A stretch of 64,000 nucleotides of DNA, taken from positions 124,001 to 188,000 of the forward strand of contig NZ_JACVCG010000004.1 in assembly GCF_016742135.1 (NCBI RefSeq), given 5' to 3'. The DNA comes from Brevundimonas sp. GTDB taxonomy: Bacteria > Pseudomonadota > Alphaproteobacteria > Caulobacterales > Caulobacteraceae. Shown here in pieces: positions 35,669 through 44,510 of this stretch. The notes below the pieces were generated by a model. The model searched no databases and was not told where the DNA came from. It worked only from the letters and a program-made list of their open reading frames with translations. Each line of letters begins with the position of its first letter. Position 1 is the first letter of the stretch. The translations under genes were made by a program, and so were the position numbers.

Positions 35669-36187
35669 ATGATCGGAACCGTTCTGGACGCCATTCTGAT
35701 GCTGCTGCTGGTCAGCGCCATCGCCTATGGGGTGCGGCTGGATCGTCGCCTGAAGGCCGTCCGCGAAGGGCAGGCGGCCTTCGCCGGTGCCATCTCCGAA
35801 CTGAACAGCGCCGCGGGCCGGGCCGAGTCCGCGTTGAGAACGCTGCGCGAGGCCGGACAGGAAACCGATCTGCTGCACGACCGGATCGTCAAGGCACGGG
35901 CCCTGAAGCAGGAGCTGGAGGGGCTGCTGGCGCGCGAGGGCCGCGAGGTCCGGACAGCGGCGGCCACAGTCGCTACGCCAGAGCCGAAACGCCCGCTGGC
36001 CCCGGGCGCGGACCCCGCGACCGACCTTTACGGCAAGCTGGAGAGCCTGGCCGTCGCTCCGGATGTGCCCGGCGAGGCCGCCGAACGGTTCGCCCCGGTG
36101 CTGCAGGCCCTGGCCGCTAACCACGCCGCGAAACAAAGCCTGAACCGCGCCCGCCGCAGTCTGGATGAAGACCTGTTTGCCGCCTGA
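35669..36187 (+). CDS. DUF6468-like protein of the flagellar operon
   Basis: Protein of 172 residues with one N-terminal membrane helix (MIGTVLDAILMLLLVSAIAYGV) and a predicted coiled-coil from about residue 24 to 95 (LDRRLKAVREGQAAFAGAISEL, RIVKARALKQELEGLLAR). An Ala/Pro-rich linker and a helical tail follow. It starts 13 bases after fliM. In Caulobacter relatives the gene after fliM is of this kind (from memory, DUF6468). It is probably a flagellar accessory membrane protein; no mechanism is known. Confidence 0.72.
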   Translation: MIGTVLDAILMLLLVSAIAYGVRLDRRLKAVREGQAAFAGAISELNSAAGRAESALRTLREAGQETDLLHDRIVKARALKQELEGLLAREGREVRTAAATVATPEPKRPLAPGADPATDLYGKLESLAVAPDVPGEAAERFAPVLQALAANHAAKQSLNRARRSLDEDLFAA

Positions 36188-36218
36188 CCCCGTTTGTCGC
36201 GCTTTCTGAAAGTCCCTG

Positions 36219-37103
36219 ATGTCCAAGCTGCCCCGCCTTCTGCCTCTCGTTGCCATCGCCATCGGCGGGGTGATCGCCGTGCGTGCTGCGGGCTCGGTGC
36301 CCGGCCTGTTCCAGGGGGCCGTGGCCTGGGCTGAGGAGGCCGTGCCCGCCGAGGGGCCGCAGACGCCCACTCCGCCCGTGACCGGGGTCTGCACCCTGAC
36401 CGATGAGCAGCTGGCCGATCAGGCCGGAATTTCGCCGGCTGAGCTCAGGGTCATCCAGTCCCTGTCCGGCCGTCGTGTCGAACTGGATGCGCGGGAAGAG
36501 GAGATGGCGACCCTGTTACCGCTGCTGATCGCCGCCGAGCAGAAGCTGGACGCCCGTATCGCCGAGCTGAATGCCGTTAAGGGCGAGGTTGAGGGCATGC
36601 TGGGCCAGCTCGACGAAAAGGAACAGGCCGAGGTCGACCGTCTGGTCCAGGTCTATTCCGCCATGCGTCCGCGCGATGCGGCGGCGGTGTTTGTCACACT
36701 GGACGACGAGGTGCGGCTGCCGGTCGCGGCGGCCATGCGGCCCCGGGCGCTCGCCGCAATCCTGGCCCAGATGCCCCCGGCCGAGGCGCGCGAGCTGACC
36801 GAGAAGCTGGCCAACCGCAACACACGCCCCGACCTGGAAGCCCGGGCCCGGGCCGCCAGTCAGGGGACCCCGGCGCCCGCGACGCCGCCCGCGCCTGCCG
36901 ACACGCCGACTCCCGCTGCGACGCAGCCTGCCGCCGCCCGCCCGCAGCCCGCGCGCGAGGCACCGCCGCGCCAGACGCCCCGCCAGGCCCCGCCGCCCGC
37001 CCGCCAGACGCCGCCGCCCGCTGCCGAGGCAGCCCCGGCCGAGCGGGCGTCGTCTCCGGCCGAGACCCCGGCCCGCAGCCCGGCTCGCCAGACGGTGCAA
37101 TAG
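36219..37103 (+). CDS. MotE-family flagellar chaperone-like protein
   Basis: Protein of 294 residues with an N-terminal signal-anchor (LPRLLPLVAIAIGGVIAVRAAG). A coiled-coil (about 90-150, LDAREEEMATLLPLLIAAEQKLDARIAELNAVK) leads to an MgtE_N-like domain (YSAMRPRDAAAVFVTLDDEV, AAAMRPRALAAILAQMPPAEARELTEKL). This is the MotE layout; rhizobial MotE assists the periplasmic motor protein MotC. The last 80 residues are a Pro/Ala-rich, low-complexity tail, unusually long. It is the last gene of the fliL-fliM run. Confidence 0.82.
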   Translation: MSKLPRLLPLVAIAIGGVIAVRAAGSVPGLFQGAVAWAEEAVPAEGPQTPTPPVTGVCTLTDEQLADQAGISPAELRVIQSLSGRRVELDAREEEMATLLPLLIAAEQKLDARIAELNAVKGEVEGMLGQLDEKEQAEVDRLVQVYSAMRPRDAAAVFVTLDDEVRLPVAAAMRPRALAAILAQMPPAEARELTEKLANRNTRPDLEARARAASQGTPAPATPPAPADTPTPAATQPAAARPQPAREAPPRQTPRQAPPPARQTPPPAAEAAPAERASSPAETPARSPARQTVQ

Positions 37104-37175
37104 GCCGCGCCCCTTGCCTTGATCGGCGGAGGCCCTATGACGGCGCTCTCCGTCTTGCTCGCCTGAGGACCCGGC

Positions 37176-37415
37176 ATGTCCGATACCCCGCCTGATCGCC
37201 TGTGCGTCGACCCCGAAAGCAAATTCCACGATGAAGCCGTGCTGGCCCGGGGCGTGGGCGTGCGCTTCAAGGGCGAGGAAAAGACCAATGTCGAGGAATA
37301 CTGCGTCTCGGAAGGCTGGGTGCGGCTGGCGGTCGGTAACCGGGTGGACCGGCGCGGCAAGGCCCTGACGGTCAAGCTGCAGGGGACGGTCGAGCCCTAT
37401 TTCCAGGACGTCTGA
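37176..37415 (+). CDS. DUF3297 protein
   Basis: Small cytoplasmic protein of 79 residues that matches the DUF3297 family over its full length (LCVDPESKFHDEAVLARGVGVRF, GKALTVKLQGTVEPYF). Function is unknown; the family is common in alphaproteobacteria and Pseudomonas. It stands alone between the flagellar block and the M28 peptidase. Confidence 0.88.
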   Translation: MSDTPPDRLCVDPESKFHDEAVLARGVGVRFKGEEKTNVEEYCVSEGWVRLAVGNRVDRRGKALTVKLQGTVEPYFQDV

Positions 37416-37493
37416 GGCCGTCCGGCCGAACAGGCTTTGCGCCCTGATCCGGAGCCGTTAGGACTGCGGGTCTGTGATTGGGGGGAGACGGCC

Positions 37494-38921
37494 ATGCGGC
37501 TGGCGGCAAAAACACTGGCGGGGGCCCTGGGCCTTCTGATTCTGGCCGGCGGGCAAGGCGCCATGGCCCAGAGCGCCGAGGACATCCGCATCGCCGAACA
37601 GCTGCGCGATCGCGCCCTTGAGGGCAGCGGGGCGTGGGAGATTGTCGAGGAACTGACCACCCGGTTCGGCGCGCGTCCGGCGGGTTCGGCCTCGGAACAG
37701 GCGTCGGCGCAGTGGGGTGCCGAGCTGATGACCGGCATGGGCTTTGCCAATGTCGAGATCGAGTCCTTTCCGCTGAAGCTGTGGGAGCGGGGCGAGACGC
37801 GGGTCGAGATCCTGTCGCCCTTCCCCCAGGCGCTGGTGGCAACCGCGCTGGGGGGCACGATTGCGACACCGCGAGGCGGTATCGAAGCCGAGGCGGTGAT
37901 CTTCGAGACCTATCAGGAGCTGCTGGACCAGCCCGAGGGCTCGCTGACCGGCAAGATCGTGGTGGTGCTGCAGGACACGGTGCCGGCCCAGGACGGGCGC
38001 GGCTATGGCACCAGCTCGCCCATCCGGGGGCAGGGGCCGTTCGAGGCGGCGAAGCGCGGGGCGGTCGGCTATGTGCTGCGCTCGCTGGGGACACACGATC
38101 ACCGCTTTGCCCATACGGGGGCGACCCGGGTCGGCGAAGGTCAGATCCCGGCCTTTGCCATCAGCCCGCCGGACGCTGACCAGCTGCGCCGGGCGCAACG
38201 CCTGACCGATGAGCCGATCCGCATGCGGCTGGTCTCGGGCGCGGGCTTTGTCGCCGACAGCCACTCGCAGAATGTGGTGGCCGAGGTGGTCGGCTGGGAG
38301 TTTCCTGATCAGGTGATCGTCATCGGCGGCCATCTGGACAGCTGGGATCTGGGGACGGGCGCAATCGACGACGGGGCCGGCATTGCCATCACTACGGCCG
38401 CGCTGAAGCTGATCGAGGACCTGCCGGTCCAGCCACGCCGCACGATCCGCGTGGTCTGGTGGGGCGCCGAAGAGGTCAGCCAGCCGCCGCCCTCGCAGGG
38501 TCTGGCCGGGGCGCGCTTCTATGCCGACCGCCGGGCCGGTGTGCTGGATATGCACATCGCCGCCAGCGAGAGCGATTTCGGCGCGGACCGGATCTACAGT
38601 CTGGCCCTGCCGGCCGGAGCGGGCGACAGCGATCTGCGCCGCGCTGCCATGCGGGTGCTGACCCCGCTGGGCATCCTGTTCGATCCGGCTCCGGCCACCG
38701 GGGGCGGGCCCGACACCACGCCGCTGGTGCAGGCCGGTGTGCCCGCTTTTCGCCTGAACCAGAACGGGATGGACTATTTCAACTGGCACCATACGGCCGA
38801 CGACGTTCTGGACCGGATCGACCCGAAGGCGCTGGACCAGAATGTCGCCGCCTGGGCCGCCTTCCTCTGGCTGCTGGCCAACTCCGATATCGACTTCCGG
38901 GCCTTACGGGCGGCGCAATAA
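37494..38921 (+). CDS. Secreted M28-family zinc aminopeptidase/carboxypeptidase
   Basis: Protein of 475 residues with signal peptide MRLAAKTLAGALGLLILAGG ending near AMAQ, so periplasmic or secreted. A PA-domain insertion (about 125-255) precedes the M28 catalytic core. Zinc ligands and catalytic residues lie in GGHLDSWDLGTGAIDDGAG, VVWWGAEE and YFNWHHTADDVLDRID. It is like Q-type carboxypeptidase (PGCP) and other proteobacterial M28 peptidases. The start with a GGGGGGAG site 6 bases upstream excludes the longer frame. Confidence 0.92.
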   Translation: MRLAAKTLAGALGLLILAGGQGAMAQSAEDIRIAEQLRDRALEGSGAWEIVEELTTRFGARPAGSASEQASAQWGAELMTGMGFANVEIESFPLKLWERGETRVEILSPFPQALVATALGGTIATPRGGIEAEAVIFETYQELLDQPEGSLTGKIVVVLQDTVPAQDGRGYGTSSPIRGQGPFEAAKRGAVGYVLRSLGTHDHRFAHTGATRVGEGQIPAFAISPPDADQLRRAQRLTDEPIRMRLVSGAGFVADSHSQNVVAEVVGWEFPDQVIVIGGHLDSWDLGTGAIDDGAGIAITTAALKLIEDLPVQPRRTIRVVWWGAEEVSQPPPSQGLAGARFYADRRAGVLDMHIAASESDFGADRIYSLALPAGAGDSDLRRAAMRVLTPLGILFDPAPATGGGPDTTPLVQAGVPAFRLNQNGMDYFNWHHTADDVLDRIDPKALDQNVAAWAAFLWLLANSDIDFRALRAAQ

Positions 38922-38929
38922 GCCCTCTG

Positions 38930-39014
38930 GCGAGCGTGGCGAAACTGGTAGACGCAAGGGACTTAAAATCCCTCGACTTCGGTCATGCGGGTTCGACCCC
39001 CGCCGCTCGCACCA
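38930..39014 (+). tRNA. tRNA-Leu (anticodon TAA)
   Basis: Cloverleaf of 85 bases including encoded CCA. Acceptor stem GCGAGCG pairs with CGCTCGC, discriminator A. Anticodon stem AGGGA/TCCCT encloses CTTAAAA with anticodon TAA at 38964-38966. A long variable arm and the T arm GCGGGTTCGACCCCCGC support leucine. It begins nine bases after the peptidase stop. Confidence 0.97.
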
Positions 39015-39120
39015 GTCCCGGTAGCGGTTCTCACTTCGTGTTTCGGGGTGGGGGGCGCCCTTAACCCGAGGCGCTTTCGTGGGCACAAGGGGGAAACCCC
39101 TCCGTTGGCATGGATATTCG

Positions 39121-40563
39121 ATGAAGAGAGCCCGACACGCCCGGATCGTTGCGACCCTGGGACCGGCCAGCCGGTCGCCCGGCACGGTCAAGGCCCTGGC
39201 CCAGGCCGGGGTGGATGTGTTCCGCCTGAACTTCAGCCACGGCTCGCACGAGGACCATGCGGCGGCGCTGAAGGCCGTGCGCGGGGCCGAGATGGCGCTG
39301 AAGCGGCCGCTGGGCGTGCTGGCGGACCTGCAGGGGCCCAAGCTGCGGCTGGGCCGGTTCCGGGACGTCGAGATCGACGTCAAGCCGGGTCACAGGATGC
39401 GGTTAGATCTGGACCCCGCTCCCGGCGACGAGACGCGGGTGCAGATGCCGCATCCGGAAATCTTCAAGGCCCTGCGCGAGGGCATGCTGCTGCTGCTGGA
39501 CGACGGGCGGGTGCGGCTGCGCGTCGGCAAGCGCTCGGACGACTGGGCCGATGTGACGGTCGAGAGTGGTTCGAAACTGTCGGACCGCAAGGGCGTCGCC
39601 GTGCCGGAGGCGGTGATTCCGGTTTCAGCCCTGACGCCCAAGGACCGCGAAGACCTGGCCTTTGCCCTCAGGATCGGCGTGGACTGGGTGGCGCTCAGCT
39701 TTGTGCAGAAGGCCGAGGACATGGCCGAGCTGAAGCGGCTGGTGAACGGCAAGGCGGCCTGTCTGGCCAAGATCGAAAAGCCCCAGGCGCTGAACGATCT
39801 GGAGGCCATCCTCGACTATTCCGACGGGGTGATGGTGGCGCGCGGCGATCTGGGCGTGGAGCTGGACCCCGAGGAGGTGCCGGTCGCGCAAAAGGCCATC
39901 ATCCGCGCGGCGCGGCACAGAGGCGTGCCGGTGATCGTGGCGACCCAGATGCTGGAATCGATGACGGGGGCACCTGCGCCCACCCGGGCGGAGGCCAGCG
40001 ATGTCGCCAATGCCGTCTATGAGGGGGCCGATGCCCTGATGCTGTCGGCCGAGACGGCCTCGGGCGACTATCCGGTCGAGGCGGTCACGATCATGAACCG
40101 CATCATGGAGCGGGTGGAGCGGGATCCGGTCTGGCCCAGCCTGATGGATGCCGAACATGCGGGCATGGACGACATCGACGCCGATGCGCTGGTGGCGGCG
40201 GCGAGGAAGGCCGGCGAGGCCCAGTCGACGGCCTGTATCGTCGTGTTCACGACGCTGGGCGGCACGGCCCGGCGGATGGCACGCGAGCGGCCGCTGCATA
40301 CGGTGCTGGCCCTGACGCCCAATCCGGACACGGCGCGGCGGCTGGCGCTGGTCTGGGGGCTGGAGCCGCGCCTGGGCCGCCAGCCGGACTCGCTGGAGCA
40401 GGTGACCGACGATGCGGTCAACGGGGCGATGGACTATGGCCTGGCCCAGCCGGGGCAGAGGATCCTCATCCTGGCCGGGACACCCTTTGGTGCGCCGGGG
40501 GCTGCGAATCTGTTGCGGCTGGCGCATGCTCCGTCGAAGGCGAAACGCGCCCGGAAGACCTGA
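39121..40563 (+). CDS. pyk: Pyruvate kinase
   Basis: Glycolytic enzyme that converts phosphoenolpyruvate and ADP to pyruvate and ATP, 480 residues. Motifs: RIVATLGPAS, VFRLNFSHGSHEDH, LADLQGPKLRLG, catalytic-loop CLAKIEKPQAL, active-site MVARGDLGVEL and VIVATQMLESM. The start MKRARHARIVATLGPAS matches the family; an ATG 42 bases upstream was rejected. It lies right after tRNA-Leu and 9 bases before the adenine methylase gene. Confidence 0.97.
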   Translation: MKRARHARIVATLGPASRSPGTVKALAQAGVDVFRLNFSHGSHEDHAAALKAVRGAEMALKRPLGVLADLQGPKLRLGRFRDVEIDVKPGHRMRLDLDPAPGDETRVQMPHPEIFKALREGMLLLLDDGRVRLRVGKRSDDWADVTVESGSKLSDRKGVAVPEAVIPVSALTPKDREDLAFALRIGVDWVALSFVQKAEDMAELKRLVNGKAACLAKIEKPQALNDLEAILDYSDGVMVARGDLGVELDPEEVPVAQKAIIRAARHRGVPVIVATQMLESMTGAPAPTRAEASDVANAVYEGADALMLSAETASGDYPVEAVTIMNRIMERVERDPVWPSLMDAEHAGMDDIDADALVAAARKAGEAQSTACIVVFTTLGGTARRMARERPLHTVLALTPNPDTARRLALVWGLEPRLGRQPDSLEQVTDDAVNGAMDYGLAQPGQRILILAGTPFGAPGAANLLRLAHAPSKAKRARKT

Positions 40564-40572
40564 CGGCCCCGG

Positions 40573-41610
40573 ATGATCAAATATATCGGCTCGAAGCGGG
40601 CTTTGCTGGGGCAGTTGACCTCGGCGATCGGCGCGCTGGCGGGGCCGGGGACGACGGTCTGCGATCTGTTTTCCGGGTCGGCACGGGTCGGGCATGCGCT
40701 GAAGCGGGCGGGTTATCGGGTCTGGTCGAATGACCACAATGCCTATGCCCACACCCTGGCCACCGCCTATGTGCAGGCAGACCGGGAGCGGTGGCTGGAC
40801 CGGGCCGAGGCGGTACTGGCCGAGCTGCGCGCGCTGAAGCCCGAAGCCGGCTGGTTCACCCGGGCCTTCTGCGAGGACGCCCGCTATTTCCATCCGGACA
40901 ATGGCGCGCGGATCGATGCCATGCGCGAGCGGATCGAGACGCTGGATCTGGAACCGGAGCTGAAGGCCATCGCGCTGGTCAGCCTGATGGAGGCGGCCGA
41001 CCGGGTCGATTCCACGGCCGGGGTGCAGATGGCCTATATGAAGCAATGGGCCCCGCGCGCGCTCAAAGCCCTCGAACTGCGGATGCCGGATGTGCTGCCG
41101 TCGGTGGGAGCACCGTGCCGGGCGACGCAGGCCGATGCGGTCGAGATCGCGCCCGAGATCGAGGCCGATCTGGTCTATCTGGACCCGCCCTATAACCAGC
41201 ATTCCTATCTGGGGAACTATCACTGCTGGGAGAGTCTGGTGCTGTGGGACAAGCCCGAGACCTATGGCATCGCCAACAAGCGGATCGACGTGAGGACGCG
41301 GAAAAGCGCCTTCAACAGCCGGCCGGGAATCGGGCCGGCGCTGGCGGCGGTGATCGAAGGCCTGCGCGCCCCCAATCTGGTCGTGTCGTTCAATGACGAG
41401 GGCTATCTGGACCGGGAGGCGCTGACCGGCATGCTGTCGGCGCGCGGGCATGTCCAGGTGATCGAGATCGCCCATCCCCGCTATGTCGGCGCGCGCATCG
41501 GCATCCATAATCCGAAGGGCGAAAAGGTCGGCACGGTCGGTCGCCTGCGGAATGTCGAACTGCTGTTCGTGGTGACCCCCGAGCCGGTGGTCCTGCCGCA
41601 GGCGGCTTGA
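40573..41610 (+). CDS. DNA adenine methylase (D12-class, N6)
   Basis: SAM-dependent adenine-N6 methyltransferase of 345 residues. Motif I is VCDLFSGSARVGHALK (SAM binding, about 29-44), and catalytic motif IV is LDPPYNQHSYLGNYH (about 203-217). The N-terminus MIKYIGSKR is the standard D12/Dam beginning. No restriction endonuclease or specificity gene is adjacent, so it looks like an orphan methylase. Recognition sequence cannot be predicted. It is not CcrM, which is of a different class and size. Confidence 0.9.
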   Translation: MIKYIGSKRALLGQLTSAIGALAGPGTTVCDLFSGSARVGHALKRAGYRVWSNDHNAYAHTLATAYVQADRERWLDRAEAVLAELRALKPEAGWFTRAFCEDARYFHPDNGARIDAMRERIETLDLEPELKAIALVSLMEAADRVDSTAGVQMAYMKQWAPRALKALELRMPDVLPSVGAPCRATQADAVEIAPEIEADLVYLDPPYNQHSYLGNYHCWESLVLWDKPETYGIANKRIDVRTRKSAFNSRPGIGPALAAVIEGLRAPNLVVSFNDEGYLDREALTGMLSARGHVQVIEIAHPRYVGARIGIHNPKGEKVGTVGRLRNVELLFVVTPEPVVLPQAA

Positions 41611-41663
41611 TCCGCGGCAACTCCTTCGCGGGAACTCCCGGGGAGTGATGCCGTTTGGTGGTT

Positions 41664-41933
41664 ATGCAGACGATCAGAGACATCCACGGGGGCGATATGG
41701 GCAGCGAGGCCAGATTTGCGGGCCGGGGACTGGTCCGGTCGGACCGGGCCGTTGATGCCTTCCAGACCGTAGCCTGGCGCGCGCCGGAACCCCGCCGCGA
41801 CCGCTTCATGGCTGCCAATGTTGAGCATGCCAGAGCCGCGAACGAAGAGATTCCGCACTGGATGATTTTGGTCGGCGGGGGCCTGTTCGCGGCCCTGATG
41901 GGAGCCCTGCTGGGCGGGGCCATGGCGCTCTAG
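41664..41933 (+). CDS. Small C-tail-anchored hypothetical protein
   Basis: Protein of 89 residues with a hydrophobic C-terminus (MILVGGGLFAALMGALLGGAM) and a soluble basic N-terminal part. A later ATG at 41697 is a possible start; neither has a strong ribosome site. No family is recognised. Its 3' end overlaps the end of rnhB on the other strand by four bases. Confidence 0.5.
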   Translation: MQTIRDIHGGDMGSEARFAGRGLVRSDRAVDAFQTVAWRAPEPRRDRFMAANVEHARAANEEIPHWMILVGGGLFAALMGALLGGAMAL

Positions 41934-42553
41934 GCGCTTAGTCGCTCTTCAATCATCAGGCGGATCGGCGCGAAGGAGCGGCGGTGCTGGGCGCAGGGGC
42001 CGAGGCGGTCGAGCGCCTGACGGTGCACCGGCACGCCGTAGCCCTTGTGCCGGGCAAAGCCGTAGCCCGGATGTTCGTCCTCCATTTCGTGCATCAGCCG
42101 GTCGCGCGTGGTCTTGGCGAGGATGGAGGCGGCGGCGATGGAGGCCGACCGTGCATCGCCCTTGATGACCGCAACCGAGCGGCAGCCGACGTCCAGGGCA
42201 TGATTGCCGTCGATCAGGGCGAGAGCCGCGCAGTGAGCCAGACCCTGAACCGCGCGGCGCATGGCCAGTTCGGTGGCGCGCAGGATGTTCAGGCGATCGA
42301 TTTCCTCGACCGTGGCAAAGGCCACGGACCAGCACAGGGCACGAGCCTTGATGTCGGCCTCGGCTACCTCGCGGGCGGCTTCTGACATCGCCTTGGAGTC
42401 GTTCAGCCCGTCCGGCAGATGCTCGGGATCAAGGATGACGGCGGCCGCGCTGACCGGCCCGGCCCAGGGGCCTCGACCGGCCTCGTCCACGCCGCAGACG
42501 AGGCCATGGGCGGCCCATTCCTGTTCCAACGTCAGATCGGGACGGGGAAGCAT
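41930..42553 (-). CDS. rnhB: Ribonuclease HII
   Basis: Removes ribonucleotides embedded in DNA and degrades RNA-DNA hybrids. The 207 residues hold the catalytic DEAGRG motif (Asp23, Glu24), LNDSKAMSE, ALIDGNHAL, KGDARSASIAAASILAK and the Asp of HPGYGFARHKGYGV region. The start is fixed by the stop of tag, with which it overlaps by one base (TGATG). Longer frames run into tag in another frame. Confidence 0.96.
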   Translation of the reverse strand: MLPRPDLTLEQEWAAHGLVCGVDEAGRGPWAGPVSAAAVILDPEHLPDGLNDSKAMSEAAREVAEADIKARALCWSVAFATVEEIDRLNILRATELAMRRAVQGLAHCAALALIDGNHALDVGCRSVAVIKGDARSASIAAASILAKTTRDRLMHEMEDEHPGYGFARHKGYGVPVHRQALDRLGPCAQHRRSFAPIRLMIEERLSA

Positions 42554-43152
42554 CAGCCCTGTCCCGCCGACAGCGGCGCGTGACGGGGGCAGGTCGTCAC
42601 GTGATCGTTGACCATGCCGGTCGCCTGCATGAAGGCATAGACGATCACGGGGCCGCAGAATTTGAAGCCCTCGGCCTTCAGGGCTTTGGCCATGGCGACC
42701 GACTGCGGGGTCTGGGCCGGAATGTCGGCCAGGGTCTGGCGATTGCCCTGAAGGGGTTGGCCGTCGACGAAGGACCACAGCCAGTCCGACATGTCGCGGC
42801 CCTGATCCCGCAACTCCAGCCAGCGGCGGGCACCGAAAATGGTGGCGTCGATCTTGGCGGCCGAGCGGACGATGCCGGCATCGTTCAGCAGGCGCTGGCG
42901 GTCGGCCTCGCCATAGCGGGCGACCTTTTCCGGATCGAAATCGTCGAAGGCGGCGCGAAAGGCCTCGCGCTTCTTCAGGATGGTGATCCACGACAGCCCC
43001 GCCTGGAAGCCGTCCAGCACCAGCTTTTCCCAGAGGGCGCGCGGGTCGCGTTCGGGCACGCCCCACTCCTGGTCGTGATAGGCGACATAGAGGGGGTCGG
43101 TGCCGCACCAGCCACAGCGGCCGGTCGTGTCGGGCACGGGCGAGTCGGTCAT
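42553..43152 (-). CDS. tag: DNA-3-methyladenine glycosylase I
   Basis: Base-excision repair enzyme that excises 3-methyladenine, 199 residues. The zinc-snap ligands of the family are RCGWCG (Cys13) and YHDQEWG (His26), completed at the C-terminus by DHVTTC. GFQAGLSWITILKKREAFR and NDAGIVRSAAKIDATI are family motifs. An in-frame start 42 bases upstream was rejected because MTDSPVPD suits the family. Co-transcribed with rnhB, making a small DNA-maintenance pair. Confidence 0.95.
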   Translation of the reverse strand: MTDSPVPDTTGRCGWCGTDPLYVAYHDQEWGVPERDPRALWEKLVLDGFQAGLSWITILKKREAFRAAFDDFDPEKVARYGEADRQRLLNDAGIVRSAAKIDATIFGARRWLELRDQGRDMSDWLWSFVDGQPLQGNRQTLADIPAQTPQSVAMAKALKAEGFKFCGPVIVYAFMQATGMVNDHVTTCPRHAPLSAGQG

Positions 43153-43239
43153 GGCTGCAGGGTCGCCGGGCTGGCCTCTGGACGCAAGAGTCATGTCCCG
43201 TCAGACGCCGGGCGGAGTGTGATCTGGCAAGGAGGACGG

Positions 43240-43638
43240 GTGACTCGCATACCATTCCTGCTCACGCTGATCGTGCTCGGCCTCGCCCTGGTGTTTGCGG
43301 GTGAGGCGCGCGCGCAGGACAGCAAGGCCGTCGTGCAGCCGCCGGGCGTGGTCGGCGAGTTGGGCCAGACCAGCCCCGACGCCCTGATTGCGTCGCAGCT
43401 GTGGCTGGCGGAGGTCTATGAGCGCGAGGGACAGGCGGATGCCGCGATCCGCGCCTATGAGGCGGCGTTGCTGTCGATCCTGCAGTTCCGGGGGCAGGGG
43501 CATCTGTCGATGGTGGCGCCAATGGTCCGCGTGGCGCGGCTGACGCAGGATCCGGCGACCCGGATGCGGTGGCTGGCGACGGCCCTGAGGATCGCCGCTT
43601 CCAGCTGGGACGCCAAGGCCCGGAGGCTGCCCGGCTAG
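43240..43638 (+). CDS. Small periplasmic TPR-like hypothetical protein
   Basis: Protein of 132 residues that starts at GTG with an AAGGAGGA site six bases upstream. The signal peptide is MTRIPFLLTLIVLGLALVFAG with cleavage near ARAQ. The mature part has one TPR-like helical pair (ASQLWLAEVYEREGQADAAIRAYEAALL). No function can be assigned. Its 3' end overlaps the ygfZ end by four bases. Confidence 0.65.
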   Translation: MTRIPFLLTLIVLGLALVFAGEARAQDSKAVVQPPGVVGELGQTSPDALIASQLWLAEVYEREGQADAAIRAYEAALLSILQFRGQGHLSMVAPMVRVARLTQDPATRMRWLATALRIAASSWDAKARRLPG

Positions 43639-44429
43639 TCCCGGGGCAGCCAGTCGGGCCAGACCGGGCGGGCGGATCGACCCTCGACCGTCAGTGGCCC
43701 GTCCAGCCGGTCGAGGCGCAGCAGGGCAATGACGCGATTGCCGAGGCCGGACAGGGTCTGGCCCGCGCGGCGGTCGCCGTTCAGGACCTCGGTGCCGAAG
43801 GGGGGCAGGTCGCCCTCGACCTCAAGCGCCAGCATGCGGTTGCGGATGGCACCGCGCCGCTTCATGCGCGAGGTGGTCTCCTGACCGATGAAACAGCCCT
43901 TGGAAAAGTCGATGCCGTTGAGCAGGTCGAAGTCGGCCTCGATCGGATAGGTGGTGTCGGTGCCACCATCGCGGGCCGGATCGGGAATGCCGTGCGACAG
44001 GCGGTGGTCGTGCCAGTCGGCGGCCTCGGCCGTCGGGGGCAGGGGCGCACCGTAGTGGCGGTGACCGAGCGCGGGCAGGCGCGGATCGGGGGTGCCGGGC
44101 GTGTCGGACGCGGCCGGCCACAGGACCTGAACCGTGCCCTCTGCGGGCTGGATCGTGACGTCGGCGCGCAGGCGATAGAGGGTCAGGCGCTGTATCAGGG
44201 CGTCCCTGCGGTCGACGGCGACGTCCAGAAGGACGCCGTCGTCCTCGCCGAACAGGAACAGATCGAACAGCAGACGGCCCGGCGGGGACAGCAGGGCGCC
44301 GAAGCGCAGCTCGCCGGGCTGGAGGGTCAAGACCGCCTGCGTCAGCAGGACGTTGAGGAAGGTCCGCGCCTCCGGGCCGCTGACCCGGACGAGGGCGCGA
44401 TCTGGGAGGGAAGCGATGCGGGTGGACAT
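43635..44429 (-). CDS. ygfZ: YgfZ/GcvT-family folate-binding protein
   Basis: Tetrahydrofolate-dependent protein that supports maintenance of some iron-sulfur enzymes, 264 residues. The signature KGCFIGQET is present (family consensus K-G-C-Y-x-G-Q-E), within DFSKGCFIGQETTSRMKRRG. The start MSTRIASLPDRALVRVSG is the usual N-terminus; MWTMSTR from an earlier ATG is an alternative. It is divergent from the GT9 gene. Confidence 0.92.
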   Translation of the reverse strand: MSTRIASLPDRALVRVSGPEARTFLNVLLTQAVLTLQPGELRFGALLSPPGRLLFDLFLFGEDDGVLLDVAVDRRDALIQRLTLYRLRADVTIQPAEGTVQVLWPAASDTPGTPDPRLPALGHRHYGAPLPPTAEAADWHDHRLSHGIPDPARDGGTDTTYPIEADFDLLNGIDFSKGCFIGQETTSRMKRRGAIRNRMLALEVEGDLPPFGTEVLNGDRRAGQTLSGLGNRVIALLRLDRLDGPLTVEGRSARPVWPDWLPRD

Positions 44430-44510
44430 GGTCCACAGATAGGGCGGTCCCGGCGGCTTGGCGAGGGCGATGCGGCTGCCCGTCCCCGAGAATCCGTATA
44501 CGGTGCGATC

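Noticed and set aside
39625..41508. Long minus-strand open frame (627 codons) over pyk and the methylase gene
   Set aside because: Antisense to two well-supported genes and rich in Arg/Gln/His/Pro low-complexity sequence.
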